From the NCBI GenBank assembly GCA_019637315.1, contig JAHBVU010000017.1, positions 19,714 through 83,713 on the forward strand: DNA of 64,000 nt. The letters run 5' to 3'. A model generated the notes under the pieces. The model did not search any database, was not told where the DNA came from, and saw only the letters and a list, made by a program, of their open reading frames with translations. A program made the position numbers and the translations under genes. Source of the DNA: Gemmatimonadales bacterium. GTDB taxonomy: Bacteria > Gemmatimonadota > Gemmatimonadetes > Gemmatimonadales > GWC2-71-9. Position 1 is the first letter of the stretch; every line of letters starts with the position of its first letter. Below, piece after piece: positions 1-9,079 of this stretch.

Positions 1-1053
1 GACATCGTGGTCAGCGACATGCGGATGCCCGAAATGGACGGCGCCACCTTCCTTGGCGCAATTGCCGAGCAGTGGCCTGGCACTGTCCGCCTCGTTCTGA
101 CCGGTCAGACCGATGCCCGGAACGCGCTGATGGCCACCCGGGTGGCACACCAGTTCATCGCCAAACCCTGCGAGGCGGCGGCGCTCCAGGCGGTGCTGGA
201 CCGTGCCTGCCTGCTGCGCGACCTGATCACCGATCCGATCCAGGAGGCAATCGTCGGCAGTGCCGAGACGCTCCCGACCGTTCCTGCCGTGTACCGGCTG
301 CTCACTGAACTCCTGTCCCAGGACGAAGTGACGGTCACGGACGTTGCGGCCGTGGTCGAGCGCGATGCCTCTCTCGCGGCCAAAGTGCTGCAGCTGGTCA
401 ACTCCTCGTTCTTCGGACCTAGCCGTGAAGTGATGAGCATCGAGTGGGCCGTGAGCCTGCTTGGCAGCCGGTTGATCCAGTCGCTCGCCATGGTGCATGG
501 GGTCTTCCGTTCGATCGAAGAGCTCGCGCTGCCGATTGCGTTCGACCCGAAACGTGAACAAGCCCATGCAATTGCGGTGGGTGCGCTGGCCCGTCGGCTT
601 GCGCCTGCCCCCGGCGACATGGAGGCGGCCTTCTCGGCCGGCCTGCTGCACGATGTCGGACGCCTCCTGCTCGCCAGCCGCGGTCCGGATCGCTACGACG
701 CAGTCGTCGAGCATGCCGACGCCCACGGCATTCCCATGCACGAAGCGGAACAAGCCGTGCTCGGCACCACGCACGCCAACCTGGGCGCGTATGCGCTCGG
801 ACTCTGGGGACTGCCGTGGTCGATCATCGGCGCGGCGCGGTTTCACCACGCGCCCGCCCTGGACCCCGACCCAGCCGGGCTCGCAATCGTTATCCATGCG
901 GCCGACGTGCTGGTCCGGGAACAAACCTCCGAGGGCCGGGAGGCCCGCCGCCATCCGGCCGAGCTCGACGAGGCGGCCCTCGCGGCCCGCGGCTTCGGCG
1001 ATGCCATTCCCCGCTGGCGCGAGCTGGCGGCGGACCTGGTACTCGCACCATGA
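1..1053 (+). CDS. Response regulator with HDOD output domain (5' truncated by window edge)
   Basis: The frame is open from base 1, so the true start lies upstream; 350 residues are visible. It opens inside a CheY-like receiver at the phospho-Asp strand (VVSDMRMPEMDG), followed by the conserved Thr-Gly switch (LTGQT) and the Lys-Pro loop (AKPCE). After a linker comes an HDOD domain of about 200 residues (LPTVPAVYRLL, ASLAAKVLQLVNSSFFG, LLHDVGRLLLA, ARFHHAP). HDOD proteins act as signalling scaffolds or phosphohydrolase-like outputs, and here the HD pair is retained. The stop overlaps the next ATG by 4 bp, so it is the first visible gene of a coupled signalling operon. The exact signal is unknown. 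Confidence 0.9.
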   Translation, partial: DIVVSDMRMPEMDGATFLGAIAEQWPGTVRLVLTGQTDARNALMATRVAHQFIAKPCEAAALQAVLDRACLLRDLITDPIQEAIVGSAETLPTVPAVYRLLTELLSQDEVTVTDVAAVVERDASLAAKVLQLVNSSFFGPSREVMSIEWAVSLLGSRLIQSLAMVHGVFRSIEELALPIAFDPKREQAHAIAVGALARRLAPAPGDMEAAFSAGLLHDVGRLLLASRGPDRYDAVVEHADAHGIPMHEAEQAVLGTTHANLGAYALGLWGLPWSIIGAARFHHAPALDPDPAGLAIVIHAADVLVREQTSEGREARRHPAELDEAALAARGFGDAIPRWRELAADLVLAP

Positions 1054-2186
1054 CAATCGGCGGACGCCCCCCCATCCTCTTCGTGGATGATGACCCGCAG
1101 CTGCTGGAAGCGATGAGCAGACTGCTGCATCGGCGCTTCGACGTCACCGGCGCGGCCGACGGCAATCAGGCAATCGCGCTCGCCGCCGAGCGCCAGTTCA
1201 CGGTCGTGATTTCCGACTACAGCATGCCGGGCATGAACGGTGTCAGCCTGCTTCGCACCATCCGGACCATGCAGCCGGACGCCGTCCGGATCCTGCTCAC
1301 GGGACAAGCGGATCTCTCCGCAGCAATCGACGCAGTCAACGAAGGCAGCATCTTCCGGTTCCTGGAAAAGCCGTGCGCATCCGAGACATTGATCGGTGCG
1401 CTCGATGCGGCTTGCATCCAGCACGACCTGGTGGTGGGCGAGCGGGTCTTGCTCGAACGGACCCTGCACGGGAGCGTCGCCGCGCTGGTCGATATCCTGG
1501 CCATCTCGCAGCCGGGCGCGTTCGGGCGGGCCAGTCGAGTCAAGCGGCTCGCTCACGACATCGCGGGAGACCTGGAAGTTCCCAACTGGTGGGCCGTCGA
1601 CGTCGCCGCCATGGTCTCTCAGATCGGTACCATCTCGCTGGCCCCTTCTGTGGTCGACAAGCTCTCAACTGGCGCCGGGCTGACCCAGGAGGAAACCGCA
1701 GCGGTCGCCGAAATCCCCCGCGTCGCCGCGCGGATCATTGCCAACATTCCGCGCCTCGATGCGGTGCGCGCCATCCTGCTGGGCATCGGACGACCGGCCG
1801 GATCGAGTACCGATGAGACGCCGCTCGGCGCCCGGCTGCTGACCCTCGCCTTTGCCTTCGACGATTTGCTCACAGCGAGTGTCGAGCCTGAGGAGGCGGT
1901 GCGCCGCCTCACCAGTCACATCGACCGGTACGATCCCGACCTGCTGGCCCGCCTCCACGCGCTCCACCAGCCGCAGCAGGAGGCCCCGCCGGTCCGGGAG
2001 GTCACACTCGACGCGGTGCAGCCGGGCATGATCTTCGTAACCGACGTCCGCACGGCGGACGGCAAACTGCTGATTGCTCGAGGGCAGGAGGCGACCGAGG
2101 GGTTGGTGACGCGCATCAACAACTACTGGGCCGACCTGCCCATCGCCGGTGCTGTCTACGTGACCACGGGCACGGGCCCCGCATGA
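1050..2186 (+). CDS. Response regulator with degenerate HD-type output domain
   Basis: The start is the ATG at 1050 inside the upstream stop (ATGA), which gives 378 aa beginning directly at the receiver fold. The receiver has the acidic pocket D13-D15, phosphoacceptor D56 (ISDYSMPG), LTGQA and EKPC. The remainder resembles the HD-GYP/RpfG class (PDE outputs for cyclic di-GMP), but where that family has H-D-I-G-K this protein reads VSQIGTISLAP, so the metal-binding HD pair and the lysine are missing. The C-terminal 60 residues (LDAVQPGMIFVTDVRTADGKLLIARGQ, read in pieces) match the small domain often appended to such regulators. It is probably a non-catalytic output or adaptor; its partner is likely one of the two kinases in the same operon. 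Confidence 0.82.
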   Translation: MTIGGRPPILFVDDDPQLLEAMSRLLHRRFDVTGAADGNQAIALAAERQFTVVISDYSMPGMNGVSLLRTIRTMQPDAVRILLTGQADLSAAIDAVNEGSIFRFLEKPCASETLIGALDAACIQHDLVVGERVLLERTLHGSVAALVDILAISQPGAFGRASRVKRLAHDIAGDLEVPNWWAVDVAAMVSQIGTISLAPSVVDKLSTGAGLTQEETAAVAEIPRVAARIIANIPRLDAVRAILLGIGRPAGSSTDETPLGARLLTLAFAFDDLLTASVEPEEAVRRLTSHIDRYDPDLLARLHALHQPQQEAPPVREVTLDAVQPGMIFVTDVRTADGKLLIARGQEATEGLVTRINNYWADLPIAGAVYVTTGTGPA

Positions 2187-3937
2187 GCGGGCCCCGGTAC
2201 GGCTCGCTTCGCCTTCGGTTCATCGTGGCGATGGTGGCGATGCTCCTCCTGGTCGTTGCGGCGTTCGGCATCATCGCCCACCAGGTGGTGCGTCGCAGCG
2301 CCAAGGAAGCTGCGGTCGCACGCCTGCAGTCGGTAGCCCGGCAGTTCGTCACCATGGCCACCCCCGGGTTCCTCGATGCGCGCAGCAGACTCACCGCCGC
2401 CGCAACGGATCCCCTGCTGCAGACGGCGCTCCGAACCGGCGAGAGGTCCGAGGGGCTCGAGGGAACGTTGCGTGCCCTGGCACCGGCAAACAATCCGCTC
2501 AATACCGTCAGCCTGGGGAGCCCGGCCGGCGACATCGTGGCGGCTGCGGGTGACCTCGCACCGATGCCGCCGTACCGGCGAGCGGACACGGCGACCGTTG
2601 GCCCGCTTTTCGTGGCGCACGACACTGTCTTCCTCGAGGTCAGCGTGCCGGTTCGAACCGGCGACACGACCGTCGGTCACCTGGTCCAAACGACGCGTCT
2701 TGTGGCCGCCGCGACGGCCATCGCGCAACTGACCAACATGATCGGGCCCGAGGCGGTCCTGTTGCTCGGAAATCAGGACGGGTCGGTCTGGACCGACTTG
2801 CGGCGCGTCGTACAGCGGCCACCCCCCGCAAGCGAGGGTCGGGAGTATGATCGGGAGGGACGGCTCCGGGTCGCGGGGAGTCAGCCATTTGCCGGGCTGC
2901 CGCTGGCGGTGGCGATCGAGATGCCCGCCGATCAGGCCCTGACGCCGGCACGGTCGCTGGCGCAGGGGTTTCTCGGCATCGGCCTCCTCGTCACGGGGTT
3001 GGGTGCTGCCCTCGCCTGGTGGGTTGCCCGCACCATCACCGAGCCGCTCGGTTCGCTGACCCGGGCCGCCCAGGCAATTGCCGGGGGCGGCAGCCTTACG
3101 CCACCCCCGATGCCGGTCGCACGGCGCGACGAGATCGGGACCCTGGCGCGCGCCTTCACCGCGATGACGGACCAGGTGCGCACCGGCGTCGAAACCCTCG
3201 AAAGTCAGGTCAGCACCCGTACCGCGCAGCTCTCCGACGCGCTGGCCCAGCTGGAAGCGGCACAGAAGGACTTGGTTCGCAAAGAGCGACTCGCAACGCT
3301 GGGGCAGCTGTCCAGCAGCGTCGGGCACGAATTGCGCAACCCGCTCGGCGTGATGACCAATGCCGTCTACTACCTCGAGGCAACCCAGCGCGACGCGACG
3401 CCCAAGGTGCGTGAGTACCTCGGCATCATCCGAAACCAGATCCGGATCTCGGAGAAGATTGTCGCAGACCTGCTCGACTACGCTCGGGTCAATCCGCCCC
3501 AGCGAAGCGCGGTCCCCGTGGACGCCTTCATCGACGACGCCCTGACCCGCGTCTCGATTCCGGCCTCCGTGACCGTCGTGAAGGGGATCGACGGGGCCGC
3601 GACCATGCTGGTCGACTCCGTGCAGATCGGCCAGGTCGTCATCAATCTCTTCAGCAATGCGGTCCAGGCCATGGAGCCAAACGGTGGCACGCTGACGATC
3701 CGCGCTCGGGTCGACGGAGGCTGCGTAGTCATCGAGGTCGCTGACACCGGCCCGGGCATCAGCGACGAGAATCGCGAACACATCTTCGAACCGTTGTTCA
3801 CCACCAAGGCCCGGGGTATCGGGCTAGGCCTCGCCGTCTCGCGCGGCCTGGCCCGCGCCAATGGCGGCGATCTCGCCTTCGAGACAGCGCTCGGACGCGG
3901 GACGACGTTTACTCTGACCGTACCGAGCGCCGGATGA
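2183..3937 (+). CDS. Membrane sensor histidine kinase (periplasmic sensor, HAMP, HisKA, HATPase)
   Basis: This 584-aa protein overlaps both neighbours by 4 bp (ATGA). Domain order: a first membrane helix at about residues 12-35, a periplasmic sensor of about 215 residues rich in small and acidic residues (Cache-like size), a second membrane helix near 255-278, HAMP, a short coiled coil, then HisKA with H382 in the box [13 protein letters not shown]. The ATPase domain shows the N box ([11 protein letters not shown]), G1 (ADTGPGIS) and G2 ([11 protein letters not shown]). It should autophosphorylate and pass phosphate to receivers encoded alongside. No ligand-binding signature is recognisable, so the stimulus is open. 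Confidence 0.92.
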   Translation: MSGPRYGSLRLRFIVAMVAMLLLVVAAFGIIAHQVVRRSAKEAAVARLQSVARQFVTMATPGFLDARSRLTAAATDPLLQTALRTGERSEGLEGTLRALAPANNPLNTVSLGSPAGDIVAAAGDLAPMPPYRRADTATVGPLFVAHDTVFLEVSVPVRTGDTTVGHLVQTTRLVAAATAIAQLTNMIGPEAVLLLGNQDGSVWTDLRRVVQRPPPASEGREYDREGRLRVAGSQPFAGLPLAVAIEMPADQALTPARSLAQGFLGIGLLVTGLGAALAWWVARTITEPLGSLTRAAQAIAGGGSLTPPPMPVARRDEIGTLARAFTAMTDQVRTGVETLESQVSTRTAQLSDALAQLEAAQKDLVRKERLATLGQLSSSVGHELRNPLGVMTNAVYYLEATQRDATPKVREYLGIIRNQIRISEKIVADLLDYARVNPPQRSAVPVDAFIDDALTRVSIPASVTVVKGIDGAATMLVDSVQIGQVVINLFSNAVQAMEPNGGTLTIRARVDGGCVVIEVADTGPGISDENREHIFEPLFTTKARGIGLGLAVSRGLARANGGDLAFETALGRGTTFTLTVPSAG

Positions 3938-4659
3938 CTGCCAAACGGATCCTCGTCGTCGACGACGACCGCGGAATGGTCGAGACGCTTTGCGATATCC
4001 TCGAAATTAACGGCTGGGCGACCTCCCGCGCCTTCGATGGTGAGGATGCCGTCCGCCTGGCACGCGAGCAATCCGTCGACGTCGTCCTGATGGACATCCG
4101 GATGCCCCGCCTGAACGGCGTCAAAGCCCTCCAGGCAATCAAGCAAGACCGGCCGGGTACCCGGATCATCCTGATGACGGCCTTTGCTGCGCAGGAACTG
4201 ATCGCCGAGGCCGAGGGGGCCGGGGTGCTGCAGATTCTGCGCAAACCAGTCGAGCTGTCGGCGCTGTTGGCGTTCCTCGAGAGGGCACGGCACGAGATCC
4301 GCTCCGTTCTGGTCGTCGACGACGAGCCAGAGTTCCTCGACACCCTGTGCGAGCTGCTCACCACCAAGGGCCTCACGCCAGTCAAGGCGCGCACCGTGGA
4401 CGAAGCCGTGGCCCGGATGACGTCCGACCGGCCAACCGCCGTCCTGCTCGACCTGCGGCTCAACCACGTCGATCCGAAGGCCGGCATCCTGGCGATCCGC
4501 GAGGTCGACCCGTCCGTCCTGCTCATCCTCTACAGCGGCCACAAGGATCACCTGGACCGGACCATGGAGGATGCGCCCGATGGCCTGATCGACGCCGCGT
4601 TCACCAAACCGCTACCCATCGACCGCCTGCTGGAAGTGCTCCATGTCGACCGGCACTGA
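3934..4659 (+). CDS. Tandem two-receiver response regulator without output domain
   Basis: This 241-aa protein is made only of two CheY-like receivers. REC1 has acidic residues D10-D12, phosphoacceptor D54 (VLMDIRMP), MTAFA and RKPV. REC2 begins near residue 127 ([10 protein letters not shown]) and has D173 (LLDLRLN), a YSGH switch and TKPLP. The start overlaps the kinase stop by 4 bp, and its end overlaps the next gene by 17 bp. With no DNA-binding or enzymatic domain it most likely shuttles phosphate between the two kinases and the HDOD/HD regulators, or acts as a phosphate sink. This role is inferred from architecture. Confidence 0.9.
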   Translation: MTAKRILVVDDDRGMVETLCDILEINGWATSRAFDGEDAVRLAREQSVDVVLMDIRMPRLNGVKALQAIKQDRPGTRIILMTAFAAQELIAEAEGAGVLQILRKPVELSALLAFLERARHEIRSVLVVDDEPEFLDTLCELLTTKGLTPVKARTVDEAVARMTSDRPTAVLLDLRLNHVDPKAGILAIREVDPSVLLILYSGHKDHLDRTMEDAPDGLIDAAFTKPLPIDRLLEVLHVDRH

Positions 4660-6547
4660 TCACGTTCCCGTCCTGGTCGTTGACGACGACGAGAACCTGA
4701 CCCGGACGCTGGAAGACATTCTTCCACTCCACGGGTTCGCACCGCTCACGGCGCAAAGCGGCAGCCAGGCGCTGACCCTGGCCCAGGAGTCGGCGCAGAC
4801 CCCGCCGGTCGCGGTAGTGGACCTCCGCTTGCCCGACATGGACGGGATCGATCTGGCCGTCCGCCTGCACGCCTATTCCGGGGAGATGCAGGTCGTCATC
4901 CTGACCGGCAACGGAACCGTGGAAAGCGCGATTCGTGCGCTGCGCGAGGAGGAATGCGACTACCTGCTCAAGCCGGTGGACCCCGACCAGCTCGTGCGTA
5001 CCTTGCGTACCGCAGAAGGACGGTGGCGGCTCCGCCAGGCGCGCGACGAGCTCCATCGGACCCAGCGTCTGCTGAGCGCCGTATTCGACGCCTCACCGCT
5101 CCCGATCGCTGTCCTGAATGACGATCTGACGGTACGGCTCTGGAATGGCGCCGCAGAACAGGTCTTCGGGGTCCCGGCAGCCCAGATCATCGGTCAGTCC
5201 ATGCCCCAGCTCGACCATACGGCGGAGGGCCCATCGCATCGGCTGCTGAGCGGTGTGCTGCAGGGGCAGCGACTGACCAGCGTCGACCTGCAGTATCGCC
5301 GCCCGGACAACGTGGTCGTCGAGCTGCGCCTGAGCGCGGCACGGCTGGCCGATCACCCCGACATGCCGGGGGCGTTGGTCGCGATGTACGAAGACACCAC
5401 GGTGCGACGACGCCTGGAGACACAGCTTCATGATGCCCAGCGACTCGACGCCTTGGGCCGCCTGGCGGGGGGTGTCGCCCATGATTTCAACAACCTGCTC
5501 GCCGTGATCCTGGCAGAGGCGGAGACCGGACTTCACGAACCTGGGCTCGATCCGGTGATACGGTCCACGTTCGAGAGCATCGCGGCCACGGCGAACCGAG
5601 GTGCGGCGCTGACCCGCCAGCTGCTGTCGTTTGCGCGGCGGCAACCCTCCGAGCCAACCACGCTGGACCTGAACGGAATCGTAAGAGATCTCGAGCGCAC
5701 GCTTGGACGCCTATCGGGCAGCACGGTCGAGTGCCGCACCATCCTGGAGCCCGACCTCTGGCCGACGGTCGCCGACCGCGGCCAGCTCGAGCAGGTCCTC
5801 ACCAACCTGGTCGTCAATGCGCGCGATGCGATGCCGGAAGGCGGTGTCGTTACCATCGCCACCGGTAATGTTCCAGACGGCCGGCCGGATGCCGCGGCGG
5901 CCCTGGCAACCGGCGATTGGGTCCGGCTCTCAGTGACCGATACCGGCACGGGCATCCCGGACGAAGTGCGCGCCCGGATCTTCGAGCCGTTCTTCACCAC
6001 CAAGCCGCGCGGCACCGGAACCGGACTCGGGCTCGCCACGTGCCACGGAATCATCGAGCGGTTCCAGGGTCTGATCACGGTCGACTCCACCATGGGCCAG
6101 GGCTCCACCTTCCACGTCTACCTGCCGCGTGTGCACCAAGCTGATGCACCGCACGACGTCGATCCGGTCCGGACCGAGGCTCGAGGAACCGAGACCATCC
6201 TGCTGGTCGAGGACCAGCCCCGGCTCCGCGCGGTCGGCAACGCGATGCTTACGGCCAGCGGCTACGAGGTGGTGGCGGCCGCCACTACCGCCGAAGCGAT
6301 CCAGCTCGCCGACGCGATGCAGCGCCCGCCGGATCTGGTCATTGCAGACCTCAACCTGCCCGATGGTAACGGCCGAGACCTCCTGGTCCAGCTCCGGCGC
6401 CGCTTCCCGACGATCCGTACCCTGCTGACGTCCGGGGCAGCCGACCTCAGCGAGGACGAGATCGGCGAGCACCCCTTCCTGCTCAAACCGTTCTCGCTGG
6501 AGCAGTTCACTCGTACGGTGCGTGACATCTTCGACAAGCCTGCGTAG
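4643..6547 (+). CDS. Cytoplasmic hybrid histidine kinase (REC-PAS-HisKA-HATPase-REC)
   Basis: This 634-aa protein has no membrane segments. An N-terminal receiver (D60 in VVDLRLPDMDG) is followed by a PAS domain at about residues 140-250 (FDASPLPIAVLNDD, VVELRLSAARL), a HisKA with H280 (AGGVAHDFNNLLAV, the NtrB/hybrid type), a HATPase (VTDTGTGIPD, GTGTGLGLATCHG) and a C-terminal receiver with D569 (VIADLNLPDGNG). The two receivers around one kinase core suggest an input receiver loaded by the membrane kinase and an output relay receiver. It is the last gene of the operon and is followed by a strong stem-loop at 6560. Confidence 0.92.
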   Translation: MSTGTDHVPVLVVDDDENLTRTLEDILPLHGFAPLTAQSGSQALTLAQESAQTPPVAVVDLRLPDMDGIDLAVRLHAYSGEMQVVILTGNGTVESAIRALREEECDYLLKPVDPDQLVRTLRTAEGRWRLRQARDELHRTQRLLSAVFDASPLPIAVLNDDLTVRLWNGAAEQVFGVPAAQIIGQSMPQLDHTAEGPSHRLLSGVLQGQRLTSVDLQYRRPDNVVVELRLSAARLADHPDMPGALVAMYEDTTVRRRLETQLHDAQRLDALGRLAGGVAHDFNNLLAVILAEAETGLHEPGLDPVIRSTFESIAATANRGAALTRQLLSFARRQPSEPTTLDLNGIVRDLERTLGRLSGSTVECRTILEPDLWPTVADRGQLEQVLTNLVVNARDAMPEGGVVTIATGNVPDGRPDAAAALATGDWVRLSVTDTGTGIPDEVRARIFEPFFTTKPRGTGTGLGLATCHGIIERFQGLITVDSTMGQGSTFHVYLPRVHQADAPHDVDPVRTEARGTETILLVEDQPRLRAVGNAMLTASGYEVVAAATTAEAIQLADAMQRPPDLVIADLNLPDGNGRDLLVQLRRRFPTIRTLLTSGAADLSEDEIGEHPFLLKPFSLEQFTRTVRDIFDKPA

Positions 6548-6559
6548 GGTGGAGAACGA

Positions 6560-6594
6560 GGAAGGGCGTGGCGCTTGCTGCGCCACGCCCTTCC
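6560..6594. terminator. Bidirectional stem-loop terminator between convergent genes
   Basis: A perfect 15-bp inverted repeat (GGAAGGGCGTGGCGC / GCGCCACGCCCTTCC) encloses a 5-nt loop and is followed on + by TTGTCAT. It lies 12 bp after the hybrid-kinase stop and 22 bp before the stop of the convergent DUF1611 gene, so it could serve both transcripts. The T tail is weak on both sides. Confidence 0.75.
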
Positions 6595-6616
6595 TTGTCA
6601 TCGCAAGCAGAACAGA

Positions 6617-7690
6617 TCAGCGCGCGCGACGTTCCAGGTAGTTCTCCCGCTCACGCACCAGCGCATTGAGCAACGGCGCCGGATCGAATCGGACCGGATC
6701 GGTCGCTGGCAGACCGGTCTCGTCGCTGGCGGCCTGGCAGGCCTTCCGCGCGTCCGCTTCATTGAGGTCGTAGGTATTGAGGCAGATGCCCACCACCTTG
6801 GTCGGGTGTACTGCCGAGCCGAGCATCTCGTAGAGCTCGACGTACCGCGACAGCGGCGGGATCTTGAGCCAGGGAGTCGTCCGGTACTCGCCGATGTGCA
6901 ACCGGGTGGCCTGATGGCAGAGAATCATGGCATCGGGGCAGGACCCGTGCAGCAGACCGAGCGTCACGCCCGAGTAGCCGGGGTGATTGATACTGCCCTG
7001 GCCCTCGACCAGAACGATATCTGCGTCCTTGGCACCCCGGAGCACGAGATCCTCGGCCGCACCCGCAATGAAGTCGGCGACTACGGCGTCGACCGCAGTG
7101 CCCCATCCCTCGATGAAGATGCCGGTCTGGCCGGTGGCAACGAACCGGGTGCGCAGCCCCCGCGCCTTGAGGCCGTCGACCAGTTGCAGCTGCGCTGTCA
7201 TCTTGCCGACATTGCAGTCGGTTCCGACGGTCAGCACGACGAAAGGATCGACCAGCCGAGCCTCGCCGGCTGCGATCGGCAGGTTTGCCGGCGCCTTCCG
7301 GGCGTCGTAGATCGACCGACCCAGCCGCGCGGCCTGCGCCGAGAGATCCGGGTCATCGGACAGGAAGGTGTGGAGGCCGCTGACGAGATCGGCACCTGCA
7401 TCGAGCGACTTGATCAGCCAGCCCTTCCACTCATCCGGCAACCGCCCGCCCGCCGGGGCAATCCCGATCATCACCGCCGTCGGCTTGAAGGCCAGGCCCT
7501 CTTCGATCGAGGCGACGATCGGCGTGGCACCACCGAACCCCAACACATCCTGAACGGTTTTCCCCGCAGTCCGCCGATCCAGCACGGCAACCACCCGAGA
7601 GGGGTGATACCGGATCACAGAGTTCGCGGTCTTGGATTCGAGGGGGTGGAAGTTGCCGTCAGCAATGATCAGGTAGCGGGGGGTATCCAT
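6617..7690 (-). CDS. DUF1611 family protein (DgcN-like, P-loop)
   Basis: A full-length DUF1611 protein of 357 aa. The N-terminal half is a small Rossmann-like domain (RYLIIADGNFHP, VMIGIAPAGGRLP). The C-terminal half carries a P-loop written as VGTDCNVGKMTA, followed by VATGQTGIF and a Walker-B-like VLVEGQGSINHP segment. Characterised relatives (DgcN) act in D-glutamate catabolism as N-acetyl-D-glutamate handling enzymes; whether this protein shares that substrate is not visible, since the usual partner gene DgcA is absent here. ATG at 7690 has no strong ribosome site. It is transcribed alone, with a hairpin and a putative operator upstream. Confidence 0.8.
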   Translation of the reverse strand: MDTPRYLIIADGNFHPLESKTANSVIRYHPSRVVAVLDRRTAGKTVQDVLGFGGATPIVASIEEGLAFKPTAVMIGIAPAGGRLPDEWKGWLIKSLDAGADLVSGLHTFLSDDPDLSAQAARLGRSIYDARKAPANLPIAAGEARLVDPFVVLTVGTDCNVGKMTAQLQLVDGLKARGLRTRFVATGQTGIFIEGWGTAVDAVVADFIAGAAEDLVLRGAKDADIVLVEGQGSINHPGYSGVTLGLLHGSCPDAMILCHQATRLHIGEYRTTPWLKIPPLSRYVELYEMLGSAVHPTKVVGICLNTYDLNEADARKACQAASDETGLPATDPVRFDPAPLLNALVRERENYLERRAR

Positions 7691-7712
7691 ATATGGGTCA
7701 CAGGTTTAGAAC

Positions 7713-7748
7713 GAGGTCTGCCGAGCCGGAATCTCCGGCTCGGACCTC
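7713..7748 (-). terminator. GC-rich stem-loop between pspA and the DUF1611 gene
   Basis: A 10-bp perfect stem (CCGAGCCGGA / TCCGGCTCGG, loop ATC) is extended by 5 more pairs (GAGGT/ACCTC) across a 3-nt bulge. It lies 105 bp after the pspA stop and 22 bp before the DUF1611 start on the minus strand. It may end the psp operon or be a leader hairpin of the DUF1611 transcript; there is no T-run to decide. Confidence 0.4.
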
Positions 7749-7754
7749 ATTGGT

Positions 7755-7768
7755 ATACAGAACTGTAT
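7755..7768. promoter_or_regulatory. 14-bp perfect palindrome, candidate operator
   Basis: ATACAG-AA-CTGTAT is a perfect inverted repeat in an AT-rich island within GC-rich DNA. It overlaps the -10 element proposed for the minus-strand DUF1611 promoter, a classical repressor position. The binding protein is unknown. Confidence 0.35.
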
Positions 7769-7789
7769 TCGATAAAGAGAGATGGTCAA
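7762..7789 (-). promoter_or_regulatory. Possible sigma70-type promoter for the DUF1611 gene
   Basis: Read on the minus strand: TTGACC (7789-7784), a 16-nt spacer, then TACAGT (7767-7762). The TTGAC- box is good and the -10 moderate. Transcription would start near 7755, leaving a leader of about 65 nt that includes the 7713-7748 hairpin. Confidence 0.35.
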
Positions 7790-7852
7790 GGCAGCAACCG
7801 CCGCCGGCCCTCGAATAGGGCCAAATGGCCCTCATGAGGTTGACGACGGCCG

Positions 7853-8611
7853 TTACCGGCCATCGTCCTCGAGCACTTCCGGATCGTCGACGACCGCCTC
7901 GCCCCGACCGAGCTTCTTGGCCTCATCGGACCCGCCCTTGAGCAGTCCCATTTTGGCCTTGAGTTCGATCAGCTGCTGGTCGGAGGACCCGTGGTACTCG
8001 AGCTGCTTGAACTGCTGGGTCAGGTCGTCGCCCTCGAACTCCTGTTGCAGTTCGGCGGCCGCAAGCGCCTTACGTTCGATCGACTCGATTTTTTCGGTCA
8101 TCCGATCGAAGGACTCGAAGGCGCTCTTGTCCGACATGCCGGACATGGTCTGCTGAATCCGCTGCTGCGCCTCGGCACGCTTGGCCCGGGCCACCAGGAT
8201 GTTCTTCTTCCGCTTGGCTTCCTCGATCTTGTCGTGAAGCTGGCGAAGCTGGAGCTTCAGGTTTTCGGTATCGGCCCGATGCTTGACCCAGGTCTCGTGC
8301 AATTGCTGCGCACCCTGCAGGGCTTCGTTGTAGCGCATCAGCGCCTGCTTGGCGAGGTCGTCACGACCCTCTTGAACCGCCAGCATGGCGCGACGCTCCC
8401 AGTCCTCCGCCTGCTTCTTGAGCGCCTCGGCGTCGGCCTGCAGCTTCTTCTCGTCCGCGATGGCACCCGCTGCTTCCTGCTTGGCTTTGGCCAACTGCGT
8501 TTTCATGTCGAGAATCAACTGATTCAACATCTTCTCGGGATTCTCAGCCCGACTGATGAGGTCGTTGATGTTCGACCGCAGCATGGTCGAAAAACGTTCG
8601 AAGATACCCAT
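7853..8611 (-). CDS. pspA: PspA/IM30 (Vipp1) family membrane-stress protein
   Basis: This 252-aa protein is almost entirely coiled-coil, starting with the family signature MGIFERFSTMLRSNINDLI and EKMLNQLILDM. PspA/Vipp1 proteins are ESCRT-III-related and polymerise on damaged inner membrane to limit proton leakage. The length fits the family (220-260). It is the last gene of a six-gene minus-strand run, with its ATG 7 nt after the stop of the YbjN-like gene. The acidic C-terminal tail (VVDDPEVLEDDGR) is longer than in E. coli PspA. Assignment is secure. Confidence 0.95.
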   Translation of the reverse strand: MGIFERFSTMLRSNINDLISRAENPEKMLNQLILDMKTQLAKAKQEAAGAIADEKKLQADAEALKKQAEDWERRAMLAVQEGRDDLAKQALMRYNEALQGAQQLHETWVKHRADTENLKLQLRQLHDKIEEAKRKKNILVARAKRAEAQQRIQQTMSGMSDKSAFESFDRMTEKIESIERKALAAAELQQEFEGDDLTQQFKQLEYHGSSDQQLIELKAKMGLLKGGSDEAKKLGRGEAVVDDPEVLEDDGR

Positions 8612-8618
8612 TCGCGGC

Positions 8619-9014
8619 TTACCTTTCGCGGTACGGCGCCAGAGCGCTCAGATGCGATGACAGGGCCAACGTCAGCGAGTCGAAGCTCGACTCGAACTCC
8701 GAAAAGTCGAGGTGCTCGAGGTCGAGCACATCGGTCAGGACGACGTGATCTCCCTCGATCCCATACGACCCACGCACCAGATCGCTGGCATTCAGCTCGA
8801 GCAACTGCCGGAACAGGCCGGTCCGGCGGTCGGACTCTGCCGGCTCTTCCATGACCCGGAGTCGAAGGATCACGACCGGCGGCGAGTAGGTCACCACCAC
8901 CTCCGACCCGTGTTGCGATCGGACCAGCCACAGCCCGGGTTCGACCTCACGCACCTCGACCGAGCCACCTTCCAGCCGGTCGAGAAACGTCTGCAGATCC
9001 TCCTTCGTAACCAT
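8619..9014 (-). CDS. YbjN / type III chaperone-like domain protein
   Basis: A 131-aa acidic alpha/beta protein (MVTKEDLQTFLDRLEG, VVTYSPPVVILRLRVM, LLELNASDLVRGSYGI, VVLTDVLDLEHLD) with the strand and helix pattern of YbjN/CesT-like folds. No signal peptide or membrane segment. It sits directly upstream of pspA with only 7 nt between them, which suggests coupled translation and a role as a partner or client-binding adaptor of the PspA system. The function is inferred from location; fold assignment is moderate. Confidence 0.7.
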   Translation of the reverse strand: MVTKEDLQTFLDRLEGGSVEVREVEPGLWLVRSQHGSEVVVTYSPPVVILRLRVMEEPAESDRRTGLFRQLLELNASDLVRGSYGIEGDHVVLTDVLDLEHLDFSEFESSFDSLTLALSSHLSALAPYRER

Positions 9015-9079
9015 GCGCAGAGCTCCTTCGTTTCGGGTCGGGTCTGCAAATCTACTGCCGTTGGCCGGTCAGCCGCTTC

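Noticed and set aside
2156..3781. 541-codon open frame antisense to the sensor kinase
   Set aside because: Low-complexity Arg/Gly/Asp-rich translation mirrors the GC-rich coding strand; the + strand kinase has all family motifs.
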